Shown here: piece by piece, positions 46,101 through 59,699 of the stretch
Position numbering within the stretch: position 1 is the first letter of the stretch
Layout of the letters: every line of letters begins with the position of its first letter
Assembly: GCA_037957365.1 (NCBI GenBank)
Contig: JARHVA010000081.1
Location: forward strand, 5,468,001-5,532,000
Direction of reading: 5' to 3'
Origin: Torreya grandis
Taxonomy: Eukaryota; Streptophyta; Pinopsida; Cupressales; Taxaceae
DNA: 64,000 nucleotides
Notes under the pieces: generated by a model
Databases searched by the model: none
Seen by the model: only the letters and a program-made list of their open reading frames with translations
Told to the model about the DNA's origin: nothing
Made by a program: the position numbers and the translations under genes

Positions 46101-49100
46101 TATTTCCAAGCTATGACTAACATGTATTGGAATTTTAATCACCAGTATGGAATTTCCTTCAACCATATTATTTATTTAAACCTATGTAAAATCTCCTCAA
46201 GGTATGGCTTTTCTCAAGACATGGTTGGTAGCTAATGACCATAGTCTATGTTTGTCACTCAAAACCCTGGCATACCTGAAGGTAATACTTTATTTTAGGT
46301 CTTATAAAATATTAATTTACCCTTTAAATCATCATTTCTATCTCTCAATATTGTATATATATTTTCATCATACCAATGCTTAGTCATTCTTGAAAATAGT
46401 CAACCTCATGGCACAGTCACCAATCTAACTATATGTGTACGTTTTGAGAGTTAAAAGGGCATAAGTAAGATTATATGCATGATACATTTAATGTATGGAT
46501 ATATTTAAGTTATTTTATTCTTTCCTTATTTTTTAAAATGAACTATTAATCACTTATATCCCATAGTTCTTCTCTTGTTAGACCATTAGCCCCTTTTCAC
46601 TCTTTTTGACTATGGTGGTTGTGGGTGTTATGTTTCCCTTATGGCTGTAGGTGCCCAATATAAGTTATTAATCCTCTTAAAATTCCATCTATAAATTTAT
46701 CACACCTCCCTTATCTATTTACTATTCACCAACTAGTACTAAATTTTTACCCTCAAGTCCCCTACGGCCAAACAATTTTAGAACCCTATTAAGACTGCAA
46801 ATGAGTGACTGTAGGTAACCCTTGTATGGACAAAGATGAAACATGGTATTGAACTTAGGGTATCATGGTGGTTTTACCTTTGTAACCCTTTCTTTAACTT
46901 CAAATCTTGATTTATATTCAACATATGATCCTCCATAAACCTTTGGAACTTAAGAAGCATTTCTCCAAGAGATAAGGAAATCAACCTAGTTCCAACCAAA
47001 CTGTAGGTGTAGACCTTGAACCAAAAATGAGCCTATAGGTTTTATATAGGTCATTATTTAAATAGGTTGTAATCCAATTCCTCTTTAAATTCTCTTTGGA
47101 TTATTTAAATATTTAATAACACTCATGACATGTTTGGAGTCAGACCAATCCAGTAATTGTTGTAATCAACCTATATTGATATCCTGCCAACTTGTAGGTG
47201 TCACTTGACCTGAGCTTTAGACCTAGAAAATAAGTCTCTCATTATGATGCTCCATTGGTATTTATTATTTTCATCCTTGTTTTTATAACACATGGTAATA
47301 TCAGTTTTACTCTATGTAACCTTTATCACATGCTTTGCCCTATTTGCTTAACTGTAGGCCTAACCTATGAGATAAGTTTAAATGTATTTGACTATTCTTG
47401 AAAGTGTACGGACATGACAAAAGGTATCTTTGAACTTGAAGATATTGAATTGGGTATAAGTTATCTTGAGGATTCCTCCTCATGATGAATTAAACTCAAA
47501 ACCCTTCATGGACATCTTCATGCTTGAAACCCCTTGTAGATGATACCCTCACTCTCCATCCCAACTTAAAGAAAATCTTGGGTGTTGACAAAGTTGTAAT
47601 TGAAGTTTTGACAGTTGATTTTGATTGTGTTTGATCTCTTTGAAATCCCATCATGATGTGTTTTATTCATATTTCCCATCATCTGAAACATATCCTTGAG
47701 CTGGATATAGAAACTTCTTTAGAGAGCATTTTCCCTCAACTACACACTTGCTTGAAGGAAGCACTGTATGGTATAGCTGTACGTATACATTTCATGGAGT
47801 CTGACTATAGTATGTTATGCGGATTATCACATCATCTTGAAACCATTTAATCATGTTAATTTTATGAATTCCCCCTTGATATTATCTTGAGCATTGTTCT
47901 TAAGAGACCTTTTTAAGAGAGCATCATGCTATCATCTTGCATGAACTAGCCTAAGTCTACCCTTGACTGTAAGGTTATAGGTGTCAATTTGGGCCTATAC
48001 TAGGGCCTATAGGTGTCCATAGGGATGATGACCCTGATATATATCTATTATTGATATGTCATTTAAACAATTAGTCCTAACCATTTCATCTTTTTGAAAC
48101 CCATGTATTGACCAACCTACATGTTAGAGTTCCTTGTGAAGTCATATAAAACATCCAAATACTGTACAAAACATTGAGAGATGACAATGAACAAACACCT
48201 CATTTTGGTAACCTCCTTCATTTTAACCTCTTGTTCAAACAACATGACTCCTTGCAAGGTTAAAAACCTACATGAGAGTCTCCAAATGGAATCATCTAGA
48301 ATGATCTAAACCCTCACTACACCTTTCATGGAAATTCCAAAAAAGTTACAGGATCATTGTTTTGTATCTTTTAGGGAACTTGTCCCTTATTTGCATCTCC
48401 AATATGTAACCAACTTACATGAGTGTGTTTGGATCCATTCATGACTCCTCCATGTTTTTGGAATGACATTTTCAATCAGTTCAAAACATATAAATATTCT
48501 AAACAAGTTTTAAATCATTATACCATACCATTGGAAACCTGAGAGAGCCACCTAGAGGTGTTGATGACTATTTCAAGGTATAGGTGGGTGTTAGCTTAAA
48601 CAGTCAAATGCATGGCATTGGGATATCCTGATAGCCCATGCTAGTTAGAGACAACTTCTCAAATTCTTAGGGGTTCTTATGGCCTCAAATTAATGTTATT
48701 ATAGTCATCATACAACCTGAAGGTACTCATTCTTGAATGCACAGACTATGGATGAAATTAATATGGTCCAAGAAGTTGAAGGATTTGTTAAGGTCATGAT
48801 GTATCCCATAACTTGGATCTTTCTCAAAACATTTTAAAACCTTTGTAAATCATTGTGATTGAATAATAACATTAAAACAATCTCAAAAAATGTATTAGTA
48901 CCTTGTTGAAGAACCATACTCAGATTGAACTCTGCCAAATAGACCCACTCAAAATGGAAACTTGTGAAATTTTAATTGCATGTAAAATTTATTTTCATGA
49001 ATTATAAAATCCAAAAATAACTTATGAATATGAAAACATATGATTAAAAACTCACACTTTTATTTCAAACTACTCCAACATACCACTCAAAAAATAGTGA

Positions 49101-50900
49101 AAGAAACAAGGTTTTATGCTATAAGTACCTTCTTGGTAAGATTTATCAAATGATAAAAATATTAAAATGAGACTAATGACCCAAAAAAACATTATCCAAA
49201 ACCATTTATCCTCATTGTTTACATATCTTGATAAATAGGCCCAAGAACAAACCCCTCTCAGATGCATAAGCTATAGTGACCTGTTGTCACTCTTAGCGAT
49301 TGTCCATAAATATGAGGGAAAAAATATGAAATAAAATTCCAATAATTTAAATATTAATTATACCCATAAAAATTTCTAAATTTTTAGATCCCAACTCTCT
49401 CTCCTCTTCTTGTATCGAGCATTTAAAAACTGCCCTGCTAGGCATGCAAGAAAGGTCAAAATTGGAGTGAAGTTATATTTTCTAATTTTTTCACTTATAA
49501 ATTACAATAAATCACAATTATGACACTTTAATGACCCAATTAAGCCTTTATTATTGTTTTCTCACAAAAATCCTCTGAAAACCAAAAAGAATGCCTCAAA
49601 AAAGCCTATTTTGCACTAAAAAAGCTATTTTCACTAATGAACTTTGAATTAAATGATATAAAATGTTTTATTGAGTCTTTAAAATGTATTATTAGGTGAA
49701 TAAATATGTAATAAATATTCCTTTTTATTATATACTATTTAAACCTTCTCCAAATGGCATAAAATGGTTAAATTTTGCATAGAAATGAGTCATAGAGTTA
49801 GTCCAGAAAGTGATCAACCTAATTATTCATTTTTAGGCATGTAATGATCTTGACACATGATATGAAACTCATAAAGACACTCTATACTCTTCACACCGTT
49901 TAAAATGGCTTAGAAAAGCTAGGAAATGACTAGACAAGTATGAAACAACTAAATGAAAAGACCCATAATCACCTAAACAACCTTAAGACCTATTAACCAT
50001 GAGTTATTTAAGTAATTTTTAGGACCAAATACTGAATCACAAGAAAAAATATCATGGTATGCATAGATTTGAATGGTAGGGGTGATAATTTGACCTGTGA
50101 GGTCAAAATTGTCAACAGTTCCATCTCCAAAAACATACAGTAAAGAGAGCCTAATAAATATTGAAGTATAGTTTTAATATGAATTCCTTATAGACATTAA
50201 CACCATCCCTTTACTATTGAAAACACATAAACATGATATGAAAACTTACAAGTAAGCACATAAATGATCAGTACTTATCAAAAGAAAAGGAAAGAACTTA
50301 CATAGAGAATACAATAGCTAATCACATCATAATCATGACATACACAAAGTGACAAAGTGTTATTCAATAAATCATAGCATTATTGATAGTTTAAACATGC
50401 AAATGAAATAAAATTGAACATGGAAAAGATGATTTTGTAGAAATAGAAATTGATGATGCTACAATTATTGATCTAAATAACCATCATAGACTAGAGTGCA
50501 GAGAGGAACTGGCAATAATTTAAAATCACTTTGGACCCTTTTTTTTCTCATCCCTAAAATATAGTATAACTCTTCTATAAATATACAGGGACTAGGGCTC
50601 ACCTCTAAAAATCATGAGGATCTCTTCCTATACCATGATGACCACTCATTATAATCACAATCATATTTTTAAAAAATAACCAAAATAAATTCAAACAAAC
50701 CCACACCAAATCCATGGGAATCATCACCAAACATGTGGAGGTGAATAAGAGGCATTGACTCCTAACTATCTTGACTGAGTGTTTCTGGATTCTAGTGTGA
50801 CCGATACAAGATCAAACATCTTATCTACTTTAGCCAGGTTTATTGGAGGCTCTTTAAAGATCACCTTTGCCTAATTTACCAATCTTTAAGAGACCTAAAA
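43161..50900. other. long non-coding stretch, probably decayed transposon DNA
   Basis: Nearly 8 kb with few frames above 60 codons and no recognised domain. Minus-strand runs near 44040-44420 (KALEKVSNKCK, KVNLLKESYSQLI) suggest a decayed coiled coil. Composition is more even than in the AT-rich blocks on either side. It could be a long LTR or leader of an element whose coding part is 50900-53240, but I found no matching repeat end in the window. Confidence 0.4.
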
Positions 50901-53240
50901 AACTGCATCATCTAGTCCTAGACTCCTAAAACTTGGTTGATGCTCACAGTGTATTGGGTTGACAGATCCAACACCACTTAGGCTCCTTCTTGATTTATAC
51001 TAATCATTTTCTCCCTCATAAACTAGTCAAATTGATGTAGGTAGACTCTGAATTCACCTCGATCAAGTAGATTTCCATCTAGGTGGAATAACATTGAGAT
51101 ATTGACCTCCTGAAAGTAATTCAATATCTTTTTCTTTCCCTCTTCTAGGGGTTCCATGGCAATGTGGACCAAGGATAGCCACTCCTGCATCTTTTCTCTC
51201 ATGTTTCCATCATAAGTTTGGTATAGTGCTAAATCTGAGGTAGGCATCATCTTGAGCTCCAAGAACATCTTCTTGTTGACCATGAACTACAACTTCTAGC
51301 ACTTCCCATCAATATTCATGATTCTTACCATGTAAGCTTATGTCATTTGTATAATTGAATCAGTCTCATCTTGGGTCTCCATTACTTTCCCTAGGATCAA
51401 GAAAAGCAATAGACGGGTATCCTTAACCTGTATAATTAATCTAATAGGGAATATGCTTTTCACTTTAGCCTTAAGAGTGTAGACTTGGATCTATATGTCC
51501 TTGATAATTATATTGGATATGTCTTAGGTAGCTCATAATATAGACAATAGGTCCTCGACTATATTTTTTCCCCAACAGTAGTCCTCACCTTGGTAAGGAA
51601 CAATAGATCCTAATGGGTATGTCATATCATTGGGTTCCCCTCTTACATAAACCATTGATTCAGAGTCCTCTTCATGCTCCCAGAGGCTCTGTCAAAACTC
51701 CATTGCACATCTAGGTCACTCAAGACATCCATCTATGGAGTATATGATCTTGGCATCATCCTTTGAGTTATTGGCACTGTAGGAGGTGTGGTGAAAATGG
51801 TGGTCAAAGGTGGAGAATGAATTGGAAGAGAGACAAATGAAGTGGAAGTAGTGAAAGAGGAAAGGAGTGGATGTGAAGGTAGCATGGAAGCGAAGGGAGG
51901 AAGAAGGAAAAGAAAATCCCATGGGAATAATTGAGCTTTCCATTATTCTTAGGTTAGATTGCCCTGAGATGGGATTGGTCTTGAGAATGAATCATGTAAT
52001 AATAGAGATGATATGGGTTGATTTAAGGTGAAGCTAGTGGGGATTTAGGCAAGGGAAAGATTAGGCCAAGGAGCCAGTCACCGAGCTCCTACTATTAGAA
52101 CTAGAGAATTCAAAAGATGGGTCACCTTCTACCTTTTCTTTGGCCTCTTCTCTGGATTGGTTATGAGTGCTAAGATGAATGATCTCACTAGGACATCAAA
52201 GCTAAAAGAGCTGGTGACAAATGACTTGGAGCCACAAAAGGAATCATTGGACTGATTAGAGTGGGGGTTGGGAGCATCTCTGCTAGAGGTGATGGACTCT
52301 TAGAGGTTATAACCACAATTATTGTCGAGGGCATGCCTATAAAAGACACCAAGAAGACTCCAAGATATGAGATGGGAAAAGTGGGAGGGAAAATAGAAGT
52401 GATAACACTTAAAAGAACTAAGCCCAAGGGTATTTGGGTGAAAGATGAAACAAAAATATTGGACAAAAAACAAAATTAGAGTAGAAATAATAGGTGTGGG
52501 AATAGAGAGTCAAAGCATGGTAGGAGAAAGGGGTAGAAGGTAAACATGAGGAAATGGAGGAATGGCCAGTCAACCCTAGATAGGTGCCTACTGAGTGCCA
52601 CATTCAAGGCTCATAATCGAATTGACCCCAATATTAAATATTAGACACTGTGATGTTGTTGATTCAAAATAACTACACTTGGGCATCCTAGTGTTAATTA
52701 CTTTGAGCTTGTAGTTACTAGGTTTTAGTGGATGGCATTATTAGAGCAAGTGGAGTCAAAGTTATAGAAACATGTGTAAAATATGGAGGTGGAGGCAAAG
52801 CCTGAGGAACCTGGGATGTTGGTGGAAGCAAAGCTTGAAGAACCATAGCTTCTAGTGGAAGCAAAGTTTGAGGAGCAAGTGGAGGAGATAAAGGTGTAGT
52901 TTTAGGAGGAGAAGGTGGCATGGATCCCTTTAGGATCCTACATGAAATCCTTGGAGTGGCATATGAAGGAAGCATAGATGGAGCTTAAAGAACTAGGACT
53001 ACTGGTGGAAGTGGAACTTAATAAATTGGGGTTATTACTAGAAGTAGAACTTAAAGAGCAATTAGGGGAGGCTGAGGCACAGCTTAAGGAAAATAAGGTC
53101 GCAAGACACCATTCAATATTATTTGCGAGATGGCCAGAGAAGTTATAATCAAGTCTTCTATGGGTTGAATAGGAGCTAGACAGGTTTGTTCTTCCTAAGC
53201 CTTTTTCCATTTGTTCTTCCTTTTCGCTGCTATCCACAAT
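50901..53240 (-). pseudogene. unidentified decayed coding remnant
   Basis: The minus strand shows scattered protein-like stretches. They are an N-terminal-looking MDSSEKEEQMEKGLGR (53237), Pro-rich segments (PPSPPKTTPLSPPLAPQ at 52900; SPSPLAEMLPTPTLISP at 52300), then VYVRGEPNDMTYPLGSIVPY near 51650, and the open frame 51283-51023 with YQTYDGNMREKMQEWLSLVH and FHLDGNLLDRGEFRVYLHQF. The mix of an acidic start, Pro-rich linkers and a later globular part fits a gag-like or unknown transposon protein. On the opposite strand, 52770-53110 reads as Glu-rich repeats (VEAKPEEP-type), possibly only a shadow. Function unknown. Confidence 0.35.
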
Positions 53241-55255
53241 TGCACTTCCTGATCATCGACAACATTTCGGTAAATCTCATCTTCATCTTCAGCTTGATGG
53301 TCATAGTTGATGTTAAGTGAAGGTTCATACTATGATAAGTGGGCCTGTATCATGCCTTTAAGGTCCCATTACTGAAGCTTGAATTTTGTCAAAGCAAAGG
53401 ATTCACGACCGCTCATCATATTTTTTATGGAGGGAAAGGTCCTATAAATATGCCCTCATATCATGATGGGGAATGTTACATTATGATTTCTTGCTATGAG
53501 TTATATGTTGTTATATGTTACTTAATTATTCATGGATATTTATATTTGTCAATTTAATTTGTTTATTATTTTCCTAATCTATGAGTTATATGTTGTTATG
53601 GGACAATTCAATATTGTTTTGGTTACATGGTTACATTACTATGAGCTAGTTGTAGTGTATATTTTTACATTATGATCATGATGAGTTGTTATTTCAATTG
53701 TATTTTATGATGTATATATGTTATAGTGTTATAGACTAACTACCTACTTATCATGAGTTGGACGTAGGAGAGTTTCATCCCTCAAATCATGATGGAGGGA
53801 GAGCATCATCAAAGAGGGTGATGTAGATGGAGATGTTAGGAAACGATAGAGAAATCAACTATAACCCTGCACACACCATATTATTTAGAACATGTTAGAT
53901 GCATAGTTGAATGGTTAGCATAGTTCATTTTGATGCTATTTGCATTTAGATAGTATTTTCACATGGTTAATTATGTTTTATTTTAATTTATTTCTTGTGT
54001 GGAATTAACCTCATGTGATTTATTGCTTGGTTAGAATGTTAATGACTTATGTTATTAGCAAATGAAGTAATTTTTTTATAATTACCAATTGCATTATTTT
54101 ATGTTAAAATTAGCAAGTTATATGTCAATAGATTATTTTTCATATAAAAAGGAAATAAATATGTAATTTGGAAATAAATAGTGTTAGTCATTATTTAGTT
54201 ATAAAAGTTTATAATTAGAATAAAAAGGGGGCAAGCTTTAAAAACTTTAGAGAAAACTTATGGAAAAAGGAAAAAAAATATAGAGAAAAATAAAAAGATA
54301 AGAAAATCATTGAATAAAAATTAAAATGGAAAAAGAAGCCAACTTTAAAACAAAGCAGCACCATATGCATGAGGGAAGAGAATAAAAAAAATTAAAAAGG
54401 GTGACACAATTTAGAGAAGAGGAGGCAAAGCACAGAAGAAAGGAGAAGTAGAGAGAATAAGGAGGAGAAGGGAGTAAAGTACGACAATGCGTATTTAATA
54501 GGTAGGCATTTCAATTAAATTTTGAGAATTCATGTTGAATTATTATAGCAATCTAATAATATTAATGTAAACTAGGTGATTTTGTATGCACAGAACACTG
54601 AACGTGTGTCAAAAAATCTCGTGATTCACCTCTATGTTTTCTTTCACATCTTTGTATTCCTTAAGTGGTAGTTTTTTGGTGAAAATAATAGGTATAAACA
54701 TAATGATCTATATAAACAACCCATCTATATATACCTGTTATATAACTTAGTATCCTTGTTATTCTTACAGTTCATATAATACAAATCATTATAACGAAAG
54801 TAAGCTAGTGAATAATACATAATACATATTTCATTAGTTTACAGATTTCTAACATTTATGGGAAATTTCTATATAGCAATTTCATATTACTATAATAGAG
54901 ATCACACCATCAAATTACAGATTGTGGTTTATTATTTTCCCCATGATCAAATTACGGTCAAATTTCATACAGATTTCAGGCAGGTCAGATTATGGTGTAT
55001 TATTTTCTCCATGATCAGATTTCTAACATTATATAGTGATTTCTAGCATTAGATTTCCACATAATATAGATCGCTATAATGCTAATAGTTTTATCACATT
55101 ATATAACAAAGCTCCATTTAATGATAGTGACTTAAATTATTTTGTACAGAGGATTAAAACACAACAAGGTATATGTTTATCTAGGAAAGTGACTTCATAC
55201 ATCCAAAAACGTGTATGGCAATTTGGAAATCATAAAAGAAATTTGAGTTATGGTG

Positions 55256-55283
<28 letters not shown>
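55256..55283. repeat. (TA)n microsatellite
   Basis: Uninterrupted TA run of about 28 bp inside the 5' LTR. Confidence 0.9.
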
Positions 55284-55286
<3 letters not shown>

Positions 55287-55802
55287 CGCTAATTAGTGTT
55301 TAGCATCACTGCCTAATCTAAAAATGAACAACAATATATACATAGTATAAACTATATATTCAATGAGCATACCTATGTATGTGGAAGTATGATATTATAA
55401 ACTTTTATGTTTTACGAACGTTTATTGTCATACCTGGATCAACTATTTATATTTATATTTACCGATTATGTATATAAATGCATGATATCATAAAAGTTTC
55501 AAAGTTTATAATTTCTAAACTATATATCTCGATAGCGTACATGTGGTATCATGGTGTATGATATCGATGGTTAACCTTTATATCTGTTATAAACTTTTCC
55601 TTATACTTTATCGCTTAAGCCATTTACTCATTTCAGTTTTGAATTATCTTTATATATACATGACATTAACACATTGTTGGATTATATTTTAAGCTCACTT
55701 TTCCTAAAATCCTTGCATAAAACACTAGAATTTATTTAAGACTTATGAATTGATGTGGTCCAAAATTTGGTTATCTTTATATATGTTAGTTATACTTATG
55801 TC

Positions 55803-56333
55803 TATATATGAGGGTTGTGCATGTGTAAATGGTACATAAAATTGTGAAAATATAGAGTTGAACAATTTAATATTATATGTCGTAAACATTATGAACTTAT
55901 ATATACACGAACTAGGCACAATTGTATACAAACTATGATTATACATATATAGATATTTATGAACAAAGTATGCATTAGTAAACTAAAAGAGATTATTTAT
56001 GAGCTATAATATTTGACAATCTATCTGAGAAATACACACACACACACACACACATATATATGTATATATGTGTGTGTGTACACACACACACACACACACA
56101 CACATACATGTGTGTGTGTATTTCTCAAATAGATTGTCAAATATTATAGCTCATAAATCCTCTCTTTTAGTTTACTAATGCATACTTTACTCATAAATAT
56201 CTATACATGTATAATCATAGTTTGTAGACAATTTTACCTAGTTCGTGTATATATAAGTTCATAATGTTTACGACATATAATATTAATTTGTTCAACTCTA
56301 TATTTTCACAATTTTATGTACCATTTACACATG

Positions 56334-56343
<10 letters not shown>
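55803..56343. repeat. large palindrome (foldback) of about 540 bp
   Basis: Left arm 55803-56034 and right arm 56119-56343 are reverse complements, centred near 56076.5. Anchors: CATGTGTAAATGGTAC at 55820 pairs with GTACCATTTACACATG ending at 56333; GAGAAATA at 56027 pairs with TATTTCTC at 56119. By eye, about 95% of arm bases pair. The outer ends are ATATATGAG/CTCATATAT, with a 7-base insertion in the left arm. The centre is a mixed CA/TA/TG tract. It may be a foldback transposon or MITE nested in the LTR. Confidence 0.8.
56034..56119. repeat. CA/TA/TG dinucleotide tract in the palindrome centre
   Basis: Alternating (CA)n, (TA)n, (TG)n, (CA)n and (TG)n blocks form the loop of the palindrome and can themselves pair or adopt Z-DNA-like structure. 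Confidence 0.9.

Positions 56344-56402
<59 letters not shown>
56337..56402. repeat. (AT)n microsatellite
   Basis: AT run of about 66 bp starting at the right end of the palindrome. Confidence 0.9.
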
Positions 56403-56405
<3 letters not shown>

Positions 56406-57012
56406 TTCCAATCAGTGAATTATAACCTTTATGTAGGACTAGGTGAGTCAAATAAGGTTTTTGGAATGTAGAAAATCCCATATAGACTTGAGGCATTTTT
56501 CATGAAAAGTTAAACAATGGTTGGAAACACATAAGTTTCTTTTAGAAAAATGAATAAAATGGCACTATGGTAATTATGTATTAAAAACTTATGTATTTTG
56601 TAATATATTTAATGCAGGTGCATAAATATATAAAACATGCCTATATTTATAGTTTTATTGATAGTTTAAAACTAAGTTGTAGGATTTTGAAGAATAGAGC
56701 ACTAGTTATATATGTCCACAACCCCTACCTTTTAAAAATACCACAAATTGTTTAAATGGAAGATTATGTGTTTTTGTGAGAACTATAATCTTCTTGTTAT
56801 GGTTGGTTCTTTGTATAGAGTAGTTGAACTCAAGAACAATGGACTATGATAATATGGGTTGTCATAGAGTACATTATATTTATAAATTACCTATATTAAT
56901 TAAATAATTGTAGTTTATATGTATATTATACCTGGAAGGTATAAGTTGTAGTTGTTATTCTAATTGTTTATATGTTAAATAATGTTGTTAAGATTCATTC
57001 ATACGTTTGATG

Positions 57013-57016
<4 letters not shown>

Positions 57017-57084
<68 letters not shown>
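57017..57084. repeat. (AT)n microsatellite
   Basis: AT run of about 66 bp in the 5' LTR of the chromovirus. Confidence 0.9.
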
Positions 57085-57088
<4 letters not shown>

Positions 57089-57996
57089 CCTATGCTTAGC
57101 ATGTTTTATGATCGCTAGTAAGATGTAATCTGTATGAATCTATTAGTTTTACTATATTAACCAAATATCACATTGTTGGTACTGAGTAAGAAGTGAGACG
57201 GACTTCATTAGTTTATTAGTATCACAATGCAAGATGAAGATAATCTGATCAAGTGGTGTGTTTGAAATTGACTAATAATAGAGATCAATAACTATTGAAA
57301 ACTTTGGCCAAAATAATGTTAGACATTTTCATTTCATATGTATGATTTACATGTTTGTGTGATATCATGTTAGAACAAATTTCTTTATGGTACACTGCAT
57401 GCTTTTTAGAAATCATACAACACACAGGTAATAGCTTGTCTCTCTAGATTCCCATACCATTACTATATGCTCATCCATGAAGGGAGGGCCATTCCCTGAT
57501 GGGGGATTGTGTAGGATATCAATGGTTTGTGGTTGGTGTTGAAAAGAACTCAGATAATGCTCTCCCTCCCCATAGCAGTACTTCTTTGGTGACGACACTT
57601 GAGATTGCCATAGAAACTATAGTTCAGGAAACATATGTTTTGAATAGCTATGTATCTTGTATTTGTATATTATATTGTATTTATTATTGAGACATTATGC
57701 TGATTAATTGTAATTACTTACTTATTGTACATTGACAATAGCGGTTGTATGTTATACCAGTCATGGCTGAAAGTCTATAATTTACATTCTATATTTAGTT
57801 ATGATGTGTTTCTTATGATGATAGTGATTAGTGATGAATGATGTCACATGTTTAATTTTTGATATCATATTTATAGTAATTTTTAAGGATCACTAATTAT
57901 ATTCTCCTAGTGTAATCTAATTAAGGAATATGTGTTAAAATTGAACAAAAAAATATTCACATATTTCTAGGTAAATCCCTATGGGGATGTTACAAG

Positions 57997-58024
57997 TGGT
58001 ATTAAAGTTGTGGTATTAAAGTTG
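57997..58024 (+). promoter_or_regulatory. primer-binding site, tandemly duplicated
   Basis: TGGTATTAAAGTTG occurs twice in a row, two bases after the LTR end. The plant initiator-tRNA-Met site is TGGTATCAGAGC. The differences (C-to-T, G-to-A) are decay transitions. This fixes the 5' LTR end and the orientation of the element. Confidence 0.7.
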
Positions 58025-58088
58025 TGGCTCAAAATCTAAGAATAAATGAGTTCACTAACACTTTCATATCTTTCTTTTTAGTAGAAAG

Positions 58089-59160
58089 ATGGTAAAAGCT
58101 AGAGTATCTAGAGAGGGTCTGTTGAATGTCAGTGACAGTAACCCTTCATTTGATCCTAACCAATTTATCACTAAGCAAGCAACAAATTTAGATAAGATTC
58201 TAATAACCATGAATGATACTAGGGAATGAATTATATCCATGGAGTAGGAAGTTCATGTCCATGGAGAGGAAGAACATTAGGAAGAACCTGAAGAGCTTCT
58301 TACTGAGCAAAGAAATCCTTAGGATGCGAGAACATAGGTAGTTGTAGAGTTGGCTAGTGATATGAAAAAGGTGAGTCCACCTAAGTTCAATGGAACTATT
58401 TTGGGTGATGAAACTGAAGAGTGTCTCATAGAGATGGAAAATTATTTCAAGATTTAAAACTACTATGAGATCACTAAATCAGTTTGGGGAGCATACTAGT
58501 TGGTTGGTAAGGCAACTACGTGATGGACCAATAAAAAGTTGGGAATAAACATTAACATGACCACCACTACTTGGGAGTAGTTTGTGACTTTATTCAAATC
58601 ACGGTGGGTTCCACAATTATATTTTGATCAAAATCTCACATATTTATAGAATATGAAGTAGGGAGATTTATCAGGGAATGAATATTAAGATCAGTTCACT
58701 AAACCTTTGAAGTACGTACCTTAGTACCAAGTAGATGAGAGGTTCAAGATCAAAAATTTTATCATGAGATTGAAACCCTAGATCGATGGAGAGGTAGATG
58801 TTCATGGACCTTCCACTATGGACCAAGTCTTCGAGAAGGCAGTCAAGTAGGAACAAAAGTTCAAGTCTCTTATACAAGCTAGGGACAAGTTCAAGAAAAT
58901 ATTTGGGAGTTATAAATCAACTTTAAAAAATAATAACTAGAAGTATAGGAGTGGAGACTCCAAGAAGTAGTTAAAAAATTATAATGCTAAATTCAAAATG
59001 GTTCAGGCAATACAAAATTAGGCAATGGTTTCAAAGTTTCAAGGGAAACCAACAAGCTGACAAGAAAGGAACACCTAGAGGTTGTTTTATTTGTGGATAT
59101 GACCATTATGCTCATGATTGTACTTAGGAAATGTCAAAGAACAAAGGTTATATTATTTAG
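58089..59160 (+). pseudogene. gag: chromovirus gag with CCHC knuckle
   Basis: Starts at ATG 58089 (MVKARVSREGLLNV). The gag domain shows PPKFNGTILGDETEECLIEM, FVTLFKSRWVPQLYF, GDLSGNEY, FTKPLKYVP, RFKIKNFIMRLKP and STMDQVFEKAV. The nucleic-acid-binding knuckle GCFICGYDHYAHDC (59083-59124) keeps C-x2-C-x4-H-x4-C. About a dozen stops interrupt it. Most stand where a CAG, CAA, CGA or TGG codon would fit, as expected from deamination decay. Confidence 0.85.
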
Positions 59161-59239
59161 AAAGGTAGTTTCTAGCAGCGTATTCATGTGATAGTTGATA
59201 AACATCAATCCTAATTTCAATCTTCATCTAAGAGCTATC

Positions 59240-59510
59240 AGGTATTTTGTTTGATCATCTAGTTTCTATTTTTATAGATACATGGGCTACAAAAAAATTT
59301 ATAGCTCTTAAAATGCTTAGTAATTTTTATAGAAGAGCTAGAGTAATGGCAAAGGTATGGTCAGTACAATATGAAAATGATTCAAAAGTCATGGTTAACA
59401 AGTTTTTAGTCGAAGCAGAGATTAGGTTTCCCAAATTCACAATAGTAGTGGATATGTATATAGCATCACTAGTGTCATATGATGTGATCCTAGGAGTCAA
59501 ATAGCTTGTA
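59240..59510 (+). pseudogene. chromovirus protease
   Basis: The open frame 59247-59504 has FIDTWATKKFIALKML, VNKFLVEAEIRF and YDVILGVK at the end, where the family has YDVILGMDWL. The catalytic Asp-Ser-Gly-Ala is Asp-Thr-Trp-Ala here, so the active site is damaged although Asp remains. It follows gag at the usual distance. Confidence 0.75.
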
Positions 59511-59699
59511 AAATGTAAGGCCAAGGTTGACTACTACTTGAATAAGGTTGAGTGTTTGGATGATTTTGGAAATTAGACACAAATTTAGGGTGAGAAAAGA
59601 GAGTTGGGGGCTAGGTATATTTATCATATAACTCAAGAGGGCCCAAGGAAAAGGGTGCCAAGCATTTATTGTCAAGATAAATGAAATGGAGGAACCTCA

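Larger units (their letters stand above)
53474..57994 (+). repeat. 5' LTR of the chromovirus (about 4.5 kb)
   Basis: Starts TGTTACAT and ends GGATGTTACA, two bases before a tRNA-Met-type primer-binding site. The first 1.3 kb is colinear with 62617-64000, including GGTTACATGGTTACATT, a purine-rich AGGAGGAGAAGGGAG block and the TAACTTAGTAT block. The LTR carries AT microsatellites and a 540-bp palindrome, so part of its length may be later insertions. No coding frame is seen. Confidence 0.8.

Noticed and set aside
52261..53110. Plus-strand Glu-rich repeated frames as a gene
   Set aside because: Interrupted by stops. The minus strand of the same stretch gives more coherent pieces. Undecided, so not called separately.
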